This document shows, piece by piece, positions 25,547-34,734 of a stretch of DNA of 64,000 bases (the first letter of the stretch is position 1; each line of letters begins with the position of its first letter). The notes under the pieces were generated by a model, which had not been told where the DNA came from, ran no database searches, and saw only the letters and a list, made by a program, of their open reading frames with translations. The stretch is taken from positions 1 to 64,000 of the forward strand of contig NZ_NSLI01000008.1 in the NCBI RefSeq assembly GCF_002288825.1, given 5' to 3'. Source of the stretch: Sphingomonas lenta. GTDB taxonomy: Bacteria > Pseudomonadota > Alphaproteobacteria > Sphingomonadales > Sphingomonadaceae. A program made the position numbers and the translations under genes.

Positions 25547-26567
25547 TTAATTGGGCAAGATATGTTTCAGAACTCGCAAAAGGTCCTGCAAACGAGTCGT
25601 CAAGCAGTAGGAGTTCGGTCCCGGTAATTGGTATTGCGGGTTGCTGTTGAAGCAGTTGAGCTGGTCGGCCCACGTTTTGCAAATGGGTTCGTAGAGTTTG
25701 AGGCCGCGTAGGGTCTTTAGTCGGCGTGCGAAGTCGTAGGCGGCGATGAAGTCCTGGAGGTGCGTCTCGAGCTGCGCGTGCGTGTCGTAGTGGTAGCGCT
25801 TGACGATGGCTTCCTTGATGGTCCGGTGCATGCGCTCGACCTGCCCGTCGGTCCAAGGGCGCTGCACCTTAGTGAGCCGGTGCTCGATGCCGTTCTCTTC
25901 GCAGCACATGTCGAACATGTAGGTGCCTCACTGTGCTGTGGACCCGTCGAAGTATCTGGGCGGGAAGGTGAACCGGATCTCGTTGTCGGTCAGGACGGTA
26001 TGTATGGTGTACGGCACGGCTGCGACCAGCGCTTCCAGGGACGCAAATGCGGAGACCCGGCTGGTGTTCTTGGTAAGCTGGACAAAGACGAATTTGAGTG
26101 TGCGATCGATGGCGACGTACTGGTAGAGCTCGACTTCGGCGGTTCTGACCTGGCGGTGTCGATATGAAAGTAGCCGATCGGGTAACGCTTCAACTTCTTT
26201 CGGGCCGGCCTATCGCCGTCGACCTCAGGCAGCTGGCTGATGCCATGCCGCTGCACACAGCGGTGGAGCGACGACCTGGTGAGGTGCGGGATCGTGGCCT
26301 GGAGCGCGTAAAGGCAGTCGCCAGCGGCAACAGCGTGTGCCGACGAAAGGCGACCACCACGGCTTCCTCTTCGACCGTCAGCGAGGTTGATCTAGAATCC
26401 TTCGGACCCGTGGGCAGGTCGGCCGTCGAGCGCCTCTTCCACCTGGCGACGGTCTTCTGGTTAACGCCGTGGCGCTTGGCCAGCGCTCTCAGGCTCAGTT
26501 CATTCCGCTATATTGCTCGACGGACAGCCGCTGTCGTCCGGGCGCTGCCGTGTAGAACCTGGCCCAT
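25547..26567 (-). pseudogene. IS481-family transposase, disrupted
   Basis: From ATG at 26567 the minus strand reads MGQVLHGSARTTAAVRRAIQ and an HTH region (ALAKRHGVNQKTVARWKRRS). It passes through RHGISQLPEVDGDRPARKKL and YPIGYFHIDTA, then shifts frame (VAIDRTLKFVFVQLTKNTSR). A stop near 25927 interrupts it before the C-terminal part MFDMCCEENGIEHRLTKV and WTDGQVERMHRTIKEAIVKR. All blocks of an IS481 integrase-type transposase are present in order, but at least two lesions make it inactive. The insertion cuts off the acyltransferase fragment at 26629. Confidence 0.85.
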
Positions 26568-26628
26568 AGTGCCTCCTTCCACTCGCGCGTAGATGGTGCA
26601 CAATCAAAGCCTGGGATCAAACACCTAG

Positions 26629-26880
26629 ATCACGCTGGGCGGCGCGCGCGTCGGTGATTGGAAGCAGGGCCGCTATCCCCGGCTCGGCGATGCAATTTGC
26701 GTGTTCGCGGGCGCCAAGCTCGTCGGTGACCTCTCGGCCGGCGACGGTACCGTGGTGGGCGCTAACGCCGTGATCCTGCAAGATGTACCCGCCTACCACA
26801 ATGCGGTGGGCGTGCCGGCGCCCCAGATTGCTCGCCGGCCACGCCGTCGCGCTGCCGCCAGCGATGCGCGTCATTACTTA
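26629..26880 (+). pseudogene. C-terminal fragment of a CysE-like acyltransferase
   Basis: The frame reads ITLGGARVGDWKQGRYPRLG, then VFAGAKLVGDLSAGDGTVVG and ANAVILQDVPAYHNAVGVPA, the last coils and cap of a serine-acetyltransferase-type beta-helix. It has no start codon, and its upstream part is missing at the IS481 boundary, so the insertion or an associated deletion removed the 5' half. Confidence 0.75.
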
Positions 26881-26899
26881 AGAGCGGAAGCCTGCCGCG

Positions 26900-27593
26900 T
26901 TAGGGAAAGCCGGGCGGCACTCGCCCTACGAAGGCGTCGGCCCAGCAGCGCATCATCTCGGTGGGCACCTGCCGAGTGATATAGCCGTGCGATCCAGCGG
27001 TGGAGGGGAGCTTTGCTAGCACCCCGCCGACGACGCCCATGGGCGGCACGTCTTTGGTGACCACCGCGTTCGAGCCGATCGAGCTGTCGTCGCCCACGCT
27101 GATATGGCTGACCACCTTGGTGCCCGCGCCCATGAACACGCAGTCGCCTAGCACCAGGCTGCCGCGCTGCGCGCCGCAACTCGCCTGGCCCAGCATGATG
27201 CCGTGCGTCAGGTTGCAGTTGCAGCCGATCACCGCACCGCCATTCATGTAAATACCGCCGAAGCGGTTGATGAACAGGCTGGACCCAATCAGCATGTATT
27301 CGGGCATTGCGAAGCCGAAATTGTATCGGCTGCGCAGCAGGACGAACTAGGCGAGCGGCTAAAGGCCAAAGGCCATCGCCAGCTTGGTGCGCAGCCAGCC
27401 GCATAGGCGCATCTGCACCGTATACTGTGGGCCGGCGTGAAGGAATATTGTTTCAGGAACGGTTGGCGCCCGTCCGCCCTTCATAGCGGTAGAGGTCGGC
27501 GGCCAGCACTGCGCGCAACGACCGGTACTGCTTGATGCAGCCGCGCCGGTGCGGCTTGCCCGCGTCGTTCAGCTCGGAGTCCCCGTCCATCAT
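26900..27593 (-). pseudogene. Dead homologue of the 23824-24567 acyltransferase
   Basis: ATG at 27593 begins MMDGDSELNDAGKPHRRGCI and KQYRSLRAVLAADLYRYEGR, matching the N-terminal text of the intact gene (RSWKELRLLLSADLYRYPG). A frameshift near 27470 follows. The next segment meets two in-frame TAGs near 27345-27360 (MAFGL*PLA*FVLLRS). The helix domain then reads on cleanly: FINRFGGIYMNGGAVIGCNC, FMGAGTKVVSHISVGDDSSI, GSNAVVTKDVPPMGVVGGVL, HGYITRQVPTEMM. The order and the text match the intact gene throughout. Confidence 0.8.
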
Positions 27594-27737
27594 CGCCCGC
27601 CCCCATTCCGTGGGGACGGACGCTTGGCCCGGCTCCGACGGCTGTCAACGTGCGCCGGGGCCAGGGGGTAGAGCCCGCGTCCAGCGGCGGGGCGGCCGGT
27701 AGCGCGCAGGCGGGGACTGGGCTAAGGGTCGCCGCCT

Positions 27738-29099
27738 ATGGAGACCACGTCCCTTCTCGCGCGCGCCCTGCCGGTGCTCGCGCTGGCGCCGCTGCTCATT
27801 CTCGGGCTGCTCGCCGTGCTAGCGCTGACCCGCAGGCTGCCGTCACCGGCGGGGCGGACGCTGGTGATCGTGGTCGGCATGCGCCCGCTCCTGTCGGCCG
27901 CGTGGCAGTTCACTTTCACCTCGTCGCCCGTCGGCCTCAGCTGGAACGCGCTCTCCTCCGTCCTTTTCTTCGCCGCCGGCCTGTTCGTGCTCAGGCGGCG
28001 CAGCATCTCGCTCCTGGTGCTCGCGCCATTCATCCCGCTGCTCGGGGTCGCGATGCTGAGCGGCGCGATGAACGACGCGCTGCCGGACCTGGCGACCTAT
28101 GCGACCAAGCTCGGTTACCTCGTCGTGGTCGCGCTTCTAGTGGTGGACGCGTCGGAGCGCCACGGCGGCGACGCGGTGATGCGCACCCTGGCGCTGGCCC
28201 TGGCCTCGCCGCTGGTCCTGCAGATCGCAGGCCTGGCGCTCGGCATCGTCAAGCAGAGCGAGCTCGACGGGTCTGCCGCTTATATCGGCGGCTATCAGCA
28301 CGAGGCGTCCTTCGCCGTCCTGCTGTGCGGGACCATGCTCGCGATCTGCCTCGTCCGGCGCTTCGATTTCCGGCTCAAGCTGGCGATGGTGGGATGGGTT
28401 CTGCTCGGCCTGCTGCTCGCCAACTACCGCACTGCGCTGCTCGCGATCGCGCCGCTCGTCGCCCTATCGCTGCTCGCGGACGGGGCGCGGCGCTTCCTGC
28501 CGGGCCAGCGCGCGATCATGGGCGCGATGCTGGCGGTGCTTGTCGCGGCCGCGGGGCTGGGCATGGCGGTGACGCTGCGGGAACGGTTCGCCGACCTGGG
28601 CGTGTTCGTCAGCCGCAATACGGAGCTGATCAAGCCGCCATACACCTTTTCGATCGAAGACCGGCACGTGTTGAACGGCCGCCCGCTCATCTGGAGCCAG
28701 TACTACTACGCCTGGGACGAGGGTACGACGATGCAACACGTCTTCGGGTTCGGTCCCGAGACCTGGACCGGAAACTTCCGCGTCTACGCCCACAACACCC
28801 TGGTGTCGGCGCTCTACGAGGTGGGCGTGGTCGGCGTCATCTGCTATCTGCTGCTCTGGGCATGGTTCCTGCTGCTGGCGTTTCTCGCGCCCGGTCCGGT
28901 GCGCGCCGTCCTGGTCGCGGCCCACCTCGCCTTTCTCCTGCTCAACATGGCGACCATGCCGATGTGGAGCATCGAGGGGCTGATCTACTACGGGCTGCTG
29001 TGCGGCTATACCGCCTACCAAGTGCGCGGCCGGCTGCGCGGGCCGGCGCGGGCACCGGTCGCGCCGCGCTTCGCCCGGACGGCCGCGGCGCGGGCCTGA
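27738..29099 (+). CDS. O-antigen polymerase/ligase-like membrane protein (Wzy-type)
   Basis: A 453-residue protein with about ten to twelve hydrophobic helices. The long periplasmic loop near residues 285-360 ends with NFRVYAHNTLVSALYEVGVVG, the H-N-x-x-x family block of Wzy/WaaL proteins, and includes a membrane-proximal RPLIWSQYYYAW. Such proteins join undecaprenyl-linked repeat units into the polymer at the periplasmic face. It is followed after five bases by a GT2 gene, so the two are probably one operon. Polymerase rather than ligase is inferred from the exopolysaccharide context. Confidence 0.8.
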   Translation: METTSLLARALPVLALAPLLILGLLAVLALTRRLPSPAGRTLVIVVGMRPLLSAAWQFTFTSSPVGLSWNALSSVLFFAAGLFVLRRRSISLLVLAPFIPLLGVAMLSGAMNDALPDLATYATKLGYLVVVALLVVDASERHGGDAVMRTLALALASPLVLQIAGLALGIVKQSELDGSAAYIGGYQHEASFAVLLCGTMLAICLVRRFDFRLKLAMVGWVLLGLLLANYRTALLAIAPLVALSLLADGARRFLPGQRAIMGAMLAVLVAAAGLGMAVTLRERFADLGVFVSRNTELIKPPYTFSIEDRHVLNGRPLIWSQYYYAWDEGTTMQHVFGFGPETWTGNFRVYAHNTLVSALYEVGVVGVICYLLLWAWFLLLAFLAPGPVRAVLVAAHLAFLLLNMATMPMWSIEGLIYYGLLCGYTAYQVRGRLRGPARAPVAPRFARTAAARA

Positions 29100-29104
29100 T
29101 CGCG

Positions 29105-30058
29105 ATGCCGCGCGTGTCGGTGGTGATCGCGGCTTACAACGCCGCCGGCTATATTGAGCAGGCGCTGGACAGCGTGGCGGCACAGACAATGGGTGACTGG
29201 GAGGTGCTGGTCGCCGACGACGGTTCCGCCGACGACACCTGCGCGGTGGTTGAGCGCCGCGCCGCCGACGGACGCATCCGCCTTCTCCGCGCCGAGTGCA
29301 ACGGCGGCCCCAGCGCCGCGCGCAACCGGGCGATCGACGCGGCGCGGGGCGACTGGATCGCGGTGCTCGACGCCGACGACCGCTGGCGCCCGAAACGGCT
29401 GGAGCGCATGCTCGCGGTCGCCGAAGGGGAGGGCGCGGCGATCGTCGCCGACAACTACGTCCGCTACGACGAGGGCGCGGGCCGCGAGCTCGGCGCGGTG
29501 CTGCCCGTTGACGACGGCGTCTCGGCCATCACGCCCGCGCGCTTCCTCGACAGCGAGCGCCCGTTCGGGAGCGTGCGCTTCGGCCTGCTCAAGCCGGTCG
29601 TCTCGCGCGCGTTCCTGAATGCGCACACGATCCGCTACCCGACCGAAATCCGCTACGCGGAGGACTTCCACTTCTTCATGCGCGTGCTGCTCGCGGGCGG
29701 GAAGGGCGTGCTCGTGCACGAGCCCTTCTACCTCTACACGCTGCCGCGGAGCATGGCGTCGAGCGCCGTCTCGGGCGGCACGCGCACCGTGCCCCGGCAC
29801 GCCGACCGCTTGTGGATCGCCGACACGCTCCTCGCGCTCCACGGCGACGCCGCCCCGCCGGAGACGCGCGCGGCGCTCCACCGCTACCGCCGGAGCATGC
29901 GGACGCTGGGCGAGGGGCATCGCGTCCACGACCTGTGGCGGAGCGGCCGCCGCGCCCGCGCGCTGCTGCTGGCGGCGACGCGCCCGCTGGCGGTGCTGAG
30001 CTACGGCTGGACGCTGCCGAGGGCCAAGCGGCTGCGCGCCCGCCTGCGCGGGCGCTAG
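29105..30058 (+). CDS. GT2-family glycosyltransferase
   Basis: A 317-residue GT-A enzyme. VSVVIAAYNAAGYIEQALDS, then VADDGSADDT and the metal-binding DADDRW in GDWIAVLDADDRW; EIRYAEDFHFFMRVLLAGG gives the family ED block. It starts five bases after the polymerase gene. Inverting GT2 enzymes add one sugar to the lipid-linked oligosaccharide on the cytoplasmic face. The end overlaps the convergent GT4 gene by four bases. Confidence 0.88.
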   Translation: MPRVSVVIAAYNAAGYIEQALDSVAAQTMGDWEVLVADDGSADDTCAVVERRAADGRIRLLRAECNGGPSAARNRAIDAARGDWIAVLDADDRWRPKRLERMLAVAEGEGAAIVADNYVRYDEGAGRELGAVLPVDDGVSAITPARFLDSERPFGSVRFGLLKPVVSRAFLNAHTIRYPTEIRYAEDFHFFMRVLLAGGKGVLVHEPFYLYTLPRSMASSAVSGGTRTVPRHADRLWIADTLLALHGDAAPPETRAALHRYRRSMRTLGEGHRVHDLWRSGRRARALLLAATRPLAVLSYGWTLPRAKRLRARLRGR

Positions 30059-31191
30059 GCCGCCCCGCGCTCCAGCCGCTCGTAGATGGCGTTCACCTCC
30101 GCCGCCTCGCGGGCGGGGGCGAAGTCGGCGGCGATCCGCGCGCGCTCGGCCGGCGTCGCGGCGACCGCGCCCGGGTTCTCGAGGATTTCCAGCGCCGCAG
30201 CGGCGAAGGCGGCCTCGTCGGCGTCGATTGCGACGAGCCGCCCGCCCGGCCAGCGCCGCCCGATCTCGCCATGGCCCGCGTCGTCGGTGGCGATCCAGGG
30301 CGTGCCGAGCAGCGCGGCCTCGATCGGCGTGCGGCCGAACGGTTCGTTGATCGCCGGCGCCATCAGCAGGTCGAGCGCCGCGATGTTGTCCTCCGCGGGC
30401 ATCATGAACCCCGCGAACGTCACCCGGTCGGCGATCCGCAGCTCGGAGGCCAACGCCTCCATTTCCGGCACGTCCACATCCCCCTTCCGCCCGAACAGGA
30501 TGAAGCGCTTGGGACCTTCCTCCGACCGCATGGCAGCGGCGGCGCGCAGGAAGAACTCGGGCCGCTTGCGGTGCCATAGATTGCCGACGAAGCCGATCAA
30601 CGTCTCCGCGGGGTCGATCCCCAGCTTGCCGCAGACGCGCGCGCGGGCGGCCGCGCAATCGAACGGCTCGGGCACCTCGATCGGGTTGAGCACCACCCGC
30701 AGCCGCTCCGGCGACACGAAGGAGAGCGGCGCGCGGCACGTCTCTGACACGGCGATCACCGCGTCCGCCCGCCCGATCAGGAAGCGATAGGGGAGCACCA
30801 TGCGGTTGAGCGCGTGGTGGTGGTACACGATCCGGCCGCCGAGCAGCTTGGCGAGCAGCCCGAACGACTGGATCGCGACGATCTCGTTGGCGTGGACGAT
30901 GCAGCGGCCGATCCGCCGCATGATTGCTAGCCGCGCGGGCAGCCGGCGCAGCATCCGCACGGGGCTGCGCCGCTCCTTCAGCGACGCGTGCGCCCAGGCG
31001 ATCTCGCCCGTGTCGACCACCTCGATCCCGCGCCGCCGCGCCTCGGCGGCGATCGGCGTCTCCGCCGCGCACAGGAAGATGCAGCGCCGCCCATGCCCCG
31101 CCTGGAGCGCGGCCGCGAGCTCATAGGTGGCCACGTGGCTGCCGCCGATGTCGTGGCTGGAGAACGGGAACACGATGGGTAATGGCGTCAC
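30055..31191 (-). CDS. GT4-family glycosyltransferase
   Basis: A 378-residue GT-B enzyme. FPFSSHDIGGSHVATYELAA at the N-terminus, LIGFVGNLWHRKRPEFFLRA and APAINEPFGRTPIEAALLGTP in the donor domain. It converges on the preceding GT2 gene and is divergent from the beta-helix gene at 31395. It lacks the GGIE/GGAE loop of the other GT4 enzymes here, so it probably belongs to a different specificity group. Confidence 0.85.
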   Translation of the reverse strand: MTPLPIVFPFSSHDIGGSHVATYELAAALQAGHGRRCIFLCAAETPIAAEARRRGIEVVDTGEIAWAHASLKERRSPVRMLRRLPARLAIMRRIGRCIVHANEIVAIQSFGLLAKLLGGRIVYHHHALNRMVLPYRFLIGRADAVIAVSETCRAPLSFVSPERLRVVLNPIEVPEPFDCAAARARVCGKLGIDPAETLIGFVGNLWHRKRPEFFLRAAAAMRSEEGPKRFILFGRKGDVDVPEMEALASELRIADRVTFAGFMMPAEDNIAALDLLMAPAINEPFGRTPIEAALLGTPWIATDDAGHGEIGRRWPGGRLVAIDADEAAFAAAALEILENPGAVAATPAERARIAADFAPAREAAEVNAIYERLERGAA

Positions 31192-31394
31192 GGCTGATCC
31201 CCCGGCTGACGTCGCCCGCGATCCACGCCGCGCACGTCCGGGTCAACACCCGCCGCGCGGCCTTCGACCCACGACAGGGTTAAACGTCGTTTCACCCGAT
31301 CCGCAAACCAGTTCAACAAATCTTGGTTGCTAATGACCCCCACGATCGCCCGAGTAACACGCGGGGGCGAGACATCTCGTGCGGGACATCATTT

Positions 31395-33302
31395 ATGGGC
31401 AAGTTTTATATCACCCCGACCGGTTCGGGTAACAAAAGCGGCTCGGACTGGGCAAATGCGGCCGCCATCACCAGCTTGGACGGCGCGGTGCGCAAGGCGG
31501 GGTCGGGCGGGACGGTGTACCTCGCGGCGGACCAGGGCGCGTACAAGGTGACGAACGGCATCAACATCTGGAGCGGCGCGTCCTTCAGCGACGAGGTCAC
31601 GATCAAGGGCGTCAACAGCCGGACGGGCGCCGACCAGGAGGCGGTAATCGAGGGGACGCGCCCCGCCGCCTACAAGATCGGTAACCCCGCCGGGAACGAG
31701 CTGTTCAAGTTCCAGAAGGGCGCGGGTAACCTCCACTTCGAGAACTTCCAGGTCAACAATACCGCGACCGTGTTCCGGGCGGTGGGCGACGTGGCCGACA
31801 TTACTATCGAGAATGTCGACGCCGACAACGTCGCGCACTTCTTCCAGACCTATGCCGGCTCCGGCAACAAGACCGCGAGCGTCACCGACCTGACGCTGCG
31901 CGACATCGACGTGGACGGCTTCTCCAGGGCGCTGATCTACATCGGCTATAATAGCCGCGACGTGCTGATCCAGGACGTGCGCGGCGACAGCGAGCGCCAG
32001 GACGGCGACGAGTTCGCGATCGGCGTGCACCTCGTCGGCACGGCGCACGACGTCACGCTGCGGCGCGTCACTATGGAGAACGCCACCGACACCACCGGCG
32101 GCAACTACTGGAACGGCGACGGCTTTGCCACGGAGGCGGGCGTCTACGACGTCCGGTTCGAGGACACGGTGGCGCGCGGCAACACGGACGCAGGCTACGA
32201 TCTCAAGTCCAAATCGACCACGCTGGTCCGCGCGGTCGCGGAGGACAATTCGCGCAACTTCCGCATCTGGGGCGAGGTGATGATGGTCGACGCCGTCGGC
32301 CTCAACCCCGAGAAGCGCGGCGGTCTCCTGAACGGGCAGAACCAGATCCACGTCCTTAAGGGTGCCGAGCTGAAGATCGACGGCGGCTATTTCGCCGACG
32401 CGGGCTCGAGCACGCGCGTGTTCCTGAACGACGGTGGCATCGTGTCGATCGCGGACGTGGAGATCGTCCGTGCCAAGACGGGCGCGCTGAGCGCGGGCGC
32501 GATCGGCGGTCTGGATAGGGCGAAGATTGAGCTGGTCGACGCGGTGGGCAAGCACTCGGCGGGCACGCCCTTCACCCCGACCGACATCGACGATGACGAT
32601 GAGGACGACGCCGACGACGCGCCCGCTCCGGCGACCCCCGCGCCGACCGGCACGATATTCGTGGGCACGGCGCGCGCCGACGGCTTCGCGGGCACGGCGG
32701 CCGCCGACCAGTTCCACTTTGACGCGGCTGTCAACCGCGGCGCCGACCGGATCGCAGGCTTCGGCTCGAACGACGCGCTCGTCACCCGAACCGCGCTCGC
32801 CGACGGCAACCGCGACGGCATCATCGGCTTCGGCGCCAACGGCACGCTCGAGCTCGGCGGCGGCGCCGTCAAGTTCGACGGGCCGACCAAGGGGCTGCGC
32901 CTGCTGGGGCAGACGGACGACGGCTTCTTCTACGGCGACGCAGCCGTGCGCCCGACCAAGGCGGTCGAGGGCAGGCTGAGCGTGGGCGACAAGCTCGTCG
33001 GCGACGCCAAGGACAAAGTCGCGAACAGGTTCTTCTTCGATACCGCGCTGGGCCTTGATCTCGGCGACGACAAGGTCGTCTCGTTCGGTGCCAAGGACGT
33101 GCTGATGACCACGAGCCGCTTGGGCGAGGGCGCGCGCGTCGCGGCGGGGCGGGACGGCTCCTTCGCGTTCGGCGGCGACGCCGACCTAGGCGGCGTTAAA
33201 GTCACCGACACGACCGGCCGCACGGTCGCCGCGCTCGAGCTCGACGGCGTGCAGCTGGTCGGCGGCGTACAGTACTTCGTCTACAGCCTGCTCGACGGCT
33301 GA
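31395..33302 (+). CDS. Right-handed parallel beta-helix protein with shared C-terminal module
   Basis: A 635-residue protein from ATG at 31395; the upstream open frame reads poorly. Residues about 1-405 form a right-handed beta-helix. The N-terminus resembles the pectate-lyase-like cap (TPTGSGNKSGSDWANAAAI), with helix rungs such as YWNGDGFATEAGVYDVRFED, NTDAGYDLKSKSTTLVRAVA and NSRNFRIWGE. An acidic linker (DIDDDDEDDADDAPAPATPA) leads to the two-repeat module, about residues 417-635: DGNRDGIIGF is intact, the second loop is degenerate, and it closes with VQYFVYSL. The beta-helix core resembles the secreted protein at 56454-57242. A polysaccharide-binding or lyase role fits the fold and locus but no catalytic set is evident. 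No signal peptide. Confidence 0.75.
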   Translation: MGKFYITPTGSGNKSGSDWANAAAITSLDGAVRKAGSGGTVYLAADQGAYKVTNGINIWSGASFSDEVTIKGVNSRTGADQEAVIEGTRPAAYKIGNPAGNELFKFQKGAGNLHFENFQVNNTATVFRAVGDVADITIENVDADNVAHFFQTYAGSGNKTASVTDLTLRDIDVDGFSRALIYIGYNSRDVLIQDVRGDSERQDGDEFAIGVHLVGTAHDVTLRRVTMENATDTTGGNYWNGDGFATEAGVYDVRFEDTVARGNTDAGYDLKSKSTTLVRAVAEDNSRNFRIWGEVMMVDAVGLNPEKRGGLLNGQNQIHVLKGAELKIDGGYFADAGSSTRVFLNDGGIVSIADVEIVRAKTGALSAGAIGGLDRAKIELVDAVGKHSAGTPFTPTDIDDDDEDDADDAPAPATPAPTGTIFVGTARADGFAGTAAADQFHFDAAVNRGADRIAGFGSNDALVTRTALADGNRDGIIGFGANGTLELGGGAVKFDGPTKGLRLLGQTDDGFFYGDAAVRPTKAVEGRLSVGDKLVGDAKDKVANRFFFDTALGLDLGDDKVVSFGAKDVLMTTSRLGEGARVAAGRDGSFAFGGDADLGGVKVTDTTGRTVAALELDGVQLVGGVQYFVYSLLDG

Positions 33303-33321
33303 CCGCGCCACCACCGTGCCG

Positions 33322-33363
33322 CGATCGCCGGGCCTGCGCCGAGGGGCGCAGGCCCGGCGATCG
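33322..33363. terminator. 19-bp perfect hairpin after the beta-helix gene
   Basis: CGATCGCCGGGCCTGCGCC pairs perfectly with its complement across a GAGG loop, starting about 20 bases past the stop codon. There is no T-tract, but the position and stem length suggest transcription termination or 3'-end protection. Confidence 0.65.
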
Positions 33364-33877
33364 TGTGTCTGGCCCCGAGGTGACGGCCCCTCGCATCGAG
33401 TCGCGACGAGGCCTCTCCTGAGCCGCCGCCCTTCAACAGCTCATCGGTTCGTCGTGCCCGACGAACGCATTCTGAATAAATGTTCCAGATCGGGACTCCC
33501 GTCCGGAAGGTGGTAGGTTGCACCTCCGATGTCGATCGAGCAACGCGCGGCGCGGCATGAGCCAATAGGACGGGCGCGGACGCTGCGGCGGGAAACTTCT
33601 GACGGCCTCCGCGCAAACATCTGGGCGGCGAACCTCAAATGTCAGAAAGTCGGAAACTTTTCGGCACGTCAGCAGTATAAGCGCCCGCAGGCCGAGGACG
33701 CCAGCCCCGCGGACCTTGCAGGCCGCCAATAGTATAAATATTCAGTTGACGAACCGTTACGTTTCCGGCACTGCGGCAGTGAAAAAAAGCGGAGCGTAAA
33801 CGGGACCTTACGACTTTTTCCGCCGACCCTGCCCAGTCCAACGGTCTGGGCCTGTGATTTATCAGGGAGATACCGAC
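33364..33877. other. Intergenic stretch upstream of the stand-alone module gene
   Basis: About 510 bases with no convincing gene on either strand. It becomes AT-richer near 33725-33800 (TAGTATAAATATTCAGTTGA), which is where a promoter for the next gene would be expected; no clear -35/-10 pair could be fixed. Confidence 0.35.
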
Positions 33878-34648
33878 ATGCCTTTGGGTGATAACAGCAG
33901 CCTCTACACGACCTCCGAGCGGGTCGACATCGCCTTCAATAACTCCAACGACGAGTACGACACGTTCGATTACTCGGCGCTGGCGGTATCGTTCTACTTC
34001 GGGAACGGGACGACCGCAGACGACAGCCTTGTCAACTTCGGCAAGAACGATACGGTCGTGAACTTCAAGCAGATCTTCGACGGCAACGGCGACGGCATCG
34101 TGGCGTTCGGCGGCAACGGGGTGCTCGACATCGACCGCACGGGGTCGGGCGGCAACCGCGCCGGCGAGGCGCAGATCACCGTGAACAGCGGCGACGCCGA
34201 CATTCTCGCGCTCCGCTACCTTGGCAGCAAGGGCGGCGATCCCAACGGGAACGGTGGCCACGTCTATGCCGATGCCAGCACCCGGCTTGCGGGCTTCACC
34301 GAAGGTACGGTCAGCAACGACAACTTCAACGCCGCGACCGGCAACTTCACTTATTTCTACGACACCGCGCTCGGCCTGAACCTGGGCGGTGACACGATCA
34401 CCGGCTTCGGCGCGGGCGACCGCATCGTCACGACGACGCGCATCCACAACGGCCCCGACGCCGGTGCGCTCATCACTTTCGGTGCCAATGGCGTGCTCGA
34501 TCTGCCGGGTGAGATGGACGGCGTGAAGGGCGACATTGGTCCGGCGCAGGGCGGGCAGATCGACTTCGGTGGTTCGGTCAGTTCGCTGGTGCTGCTTAAC
34601 ACGGTCGCCGGCGACGGCGTGACCTATTATTACTACGGCGTGGCGTAA
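33878..34648 (+). CDS. Stand-alone two-repeat module protein
   Basis: A 256-residue protein from ATG at 33878 with AGGGAGA seven bases upstream. Nearly the whole protein is the module that ends five larger proteins here: FYFGNGTTADDSLVNFGKND, DGNGDGIVAFGGNGVL, ALRYLGSKGG, then FYDTALGLNLGGDTITGFGA, GDRIVTTTRI, ITFGANGVLDL and a closing VTYYYYGVA. The first EF-hand-like loop is intact; the second has lost its acidic residues. There is no signal peptide and no catalytic domain. Possible roles: a free surface or matrix component that pairs with the tagged proteins, or a regulator of their export. Family not recognised. Confidence 0.75.
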   Translation: MPLGDNSSLYTTSERVDIAFNNSNDEYDTFDYSALAVSFYFGNGTTADDSLVNFGKNDTVVNFKQIFDGNGDGIVAFGGNGVLDIDRTGSGGNRAGEAQITVNSGDADILALRYLGSKGGDPNGNGGHVYADASTRLAGFTEGTVSNDNFNAATGNFTYFYDTALGLNLGGDTITGFGAGDRIVTTTRIHNGPDAGALITFGANGVLDLPGEMDGVKGDIGPAQGGQIDFGGSVSSLVLLNTVAGDGVTYYYYGVA

Positions 34649-34685
34649 GCCGGCCGGCGTTCCGGTCGTCCGCGACCGGCGCGAG

Positions 34686-34718
34686 AAAGGGGGCGGCCTC
34701 GCGGCCGCCCCCTTTTTT
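34686..34718. terminator. Bidirectional rho-independent terminator
   Basis: AAAGGGGGCGGCC (34686-34698) pairs with GGCCGCCCCCTTT after a short TCGC loop and runs into TTTTTT at 34713-34718. On the other strand the stem is followed by TTTCTC. It lies between the convergent module gene and cadherin-like gene and can serve both. Confidence 0.85.
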
Positions 34719-34734
34719 CGTCCGGGGAGCTCCG

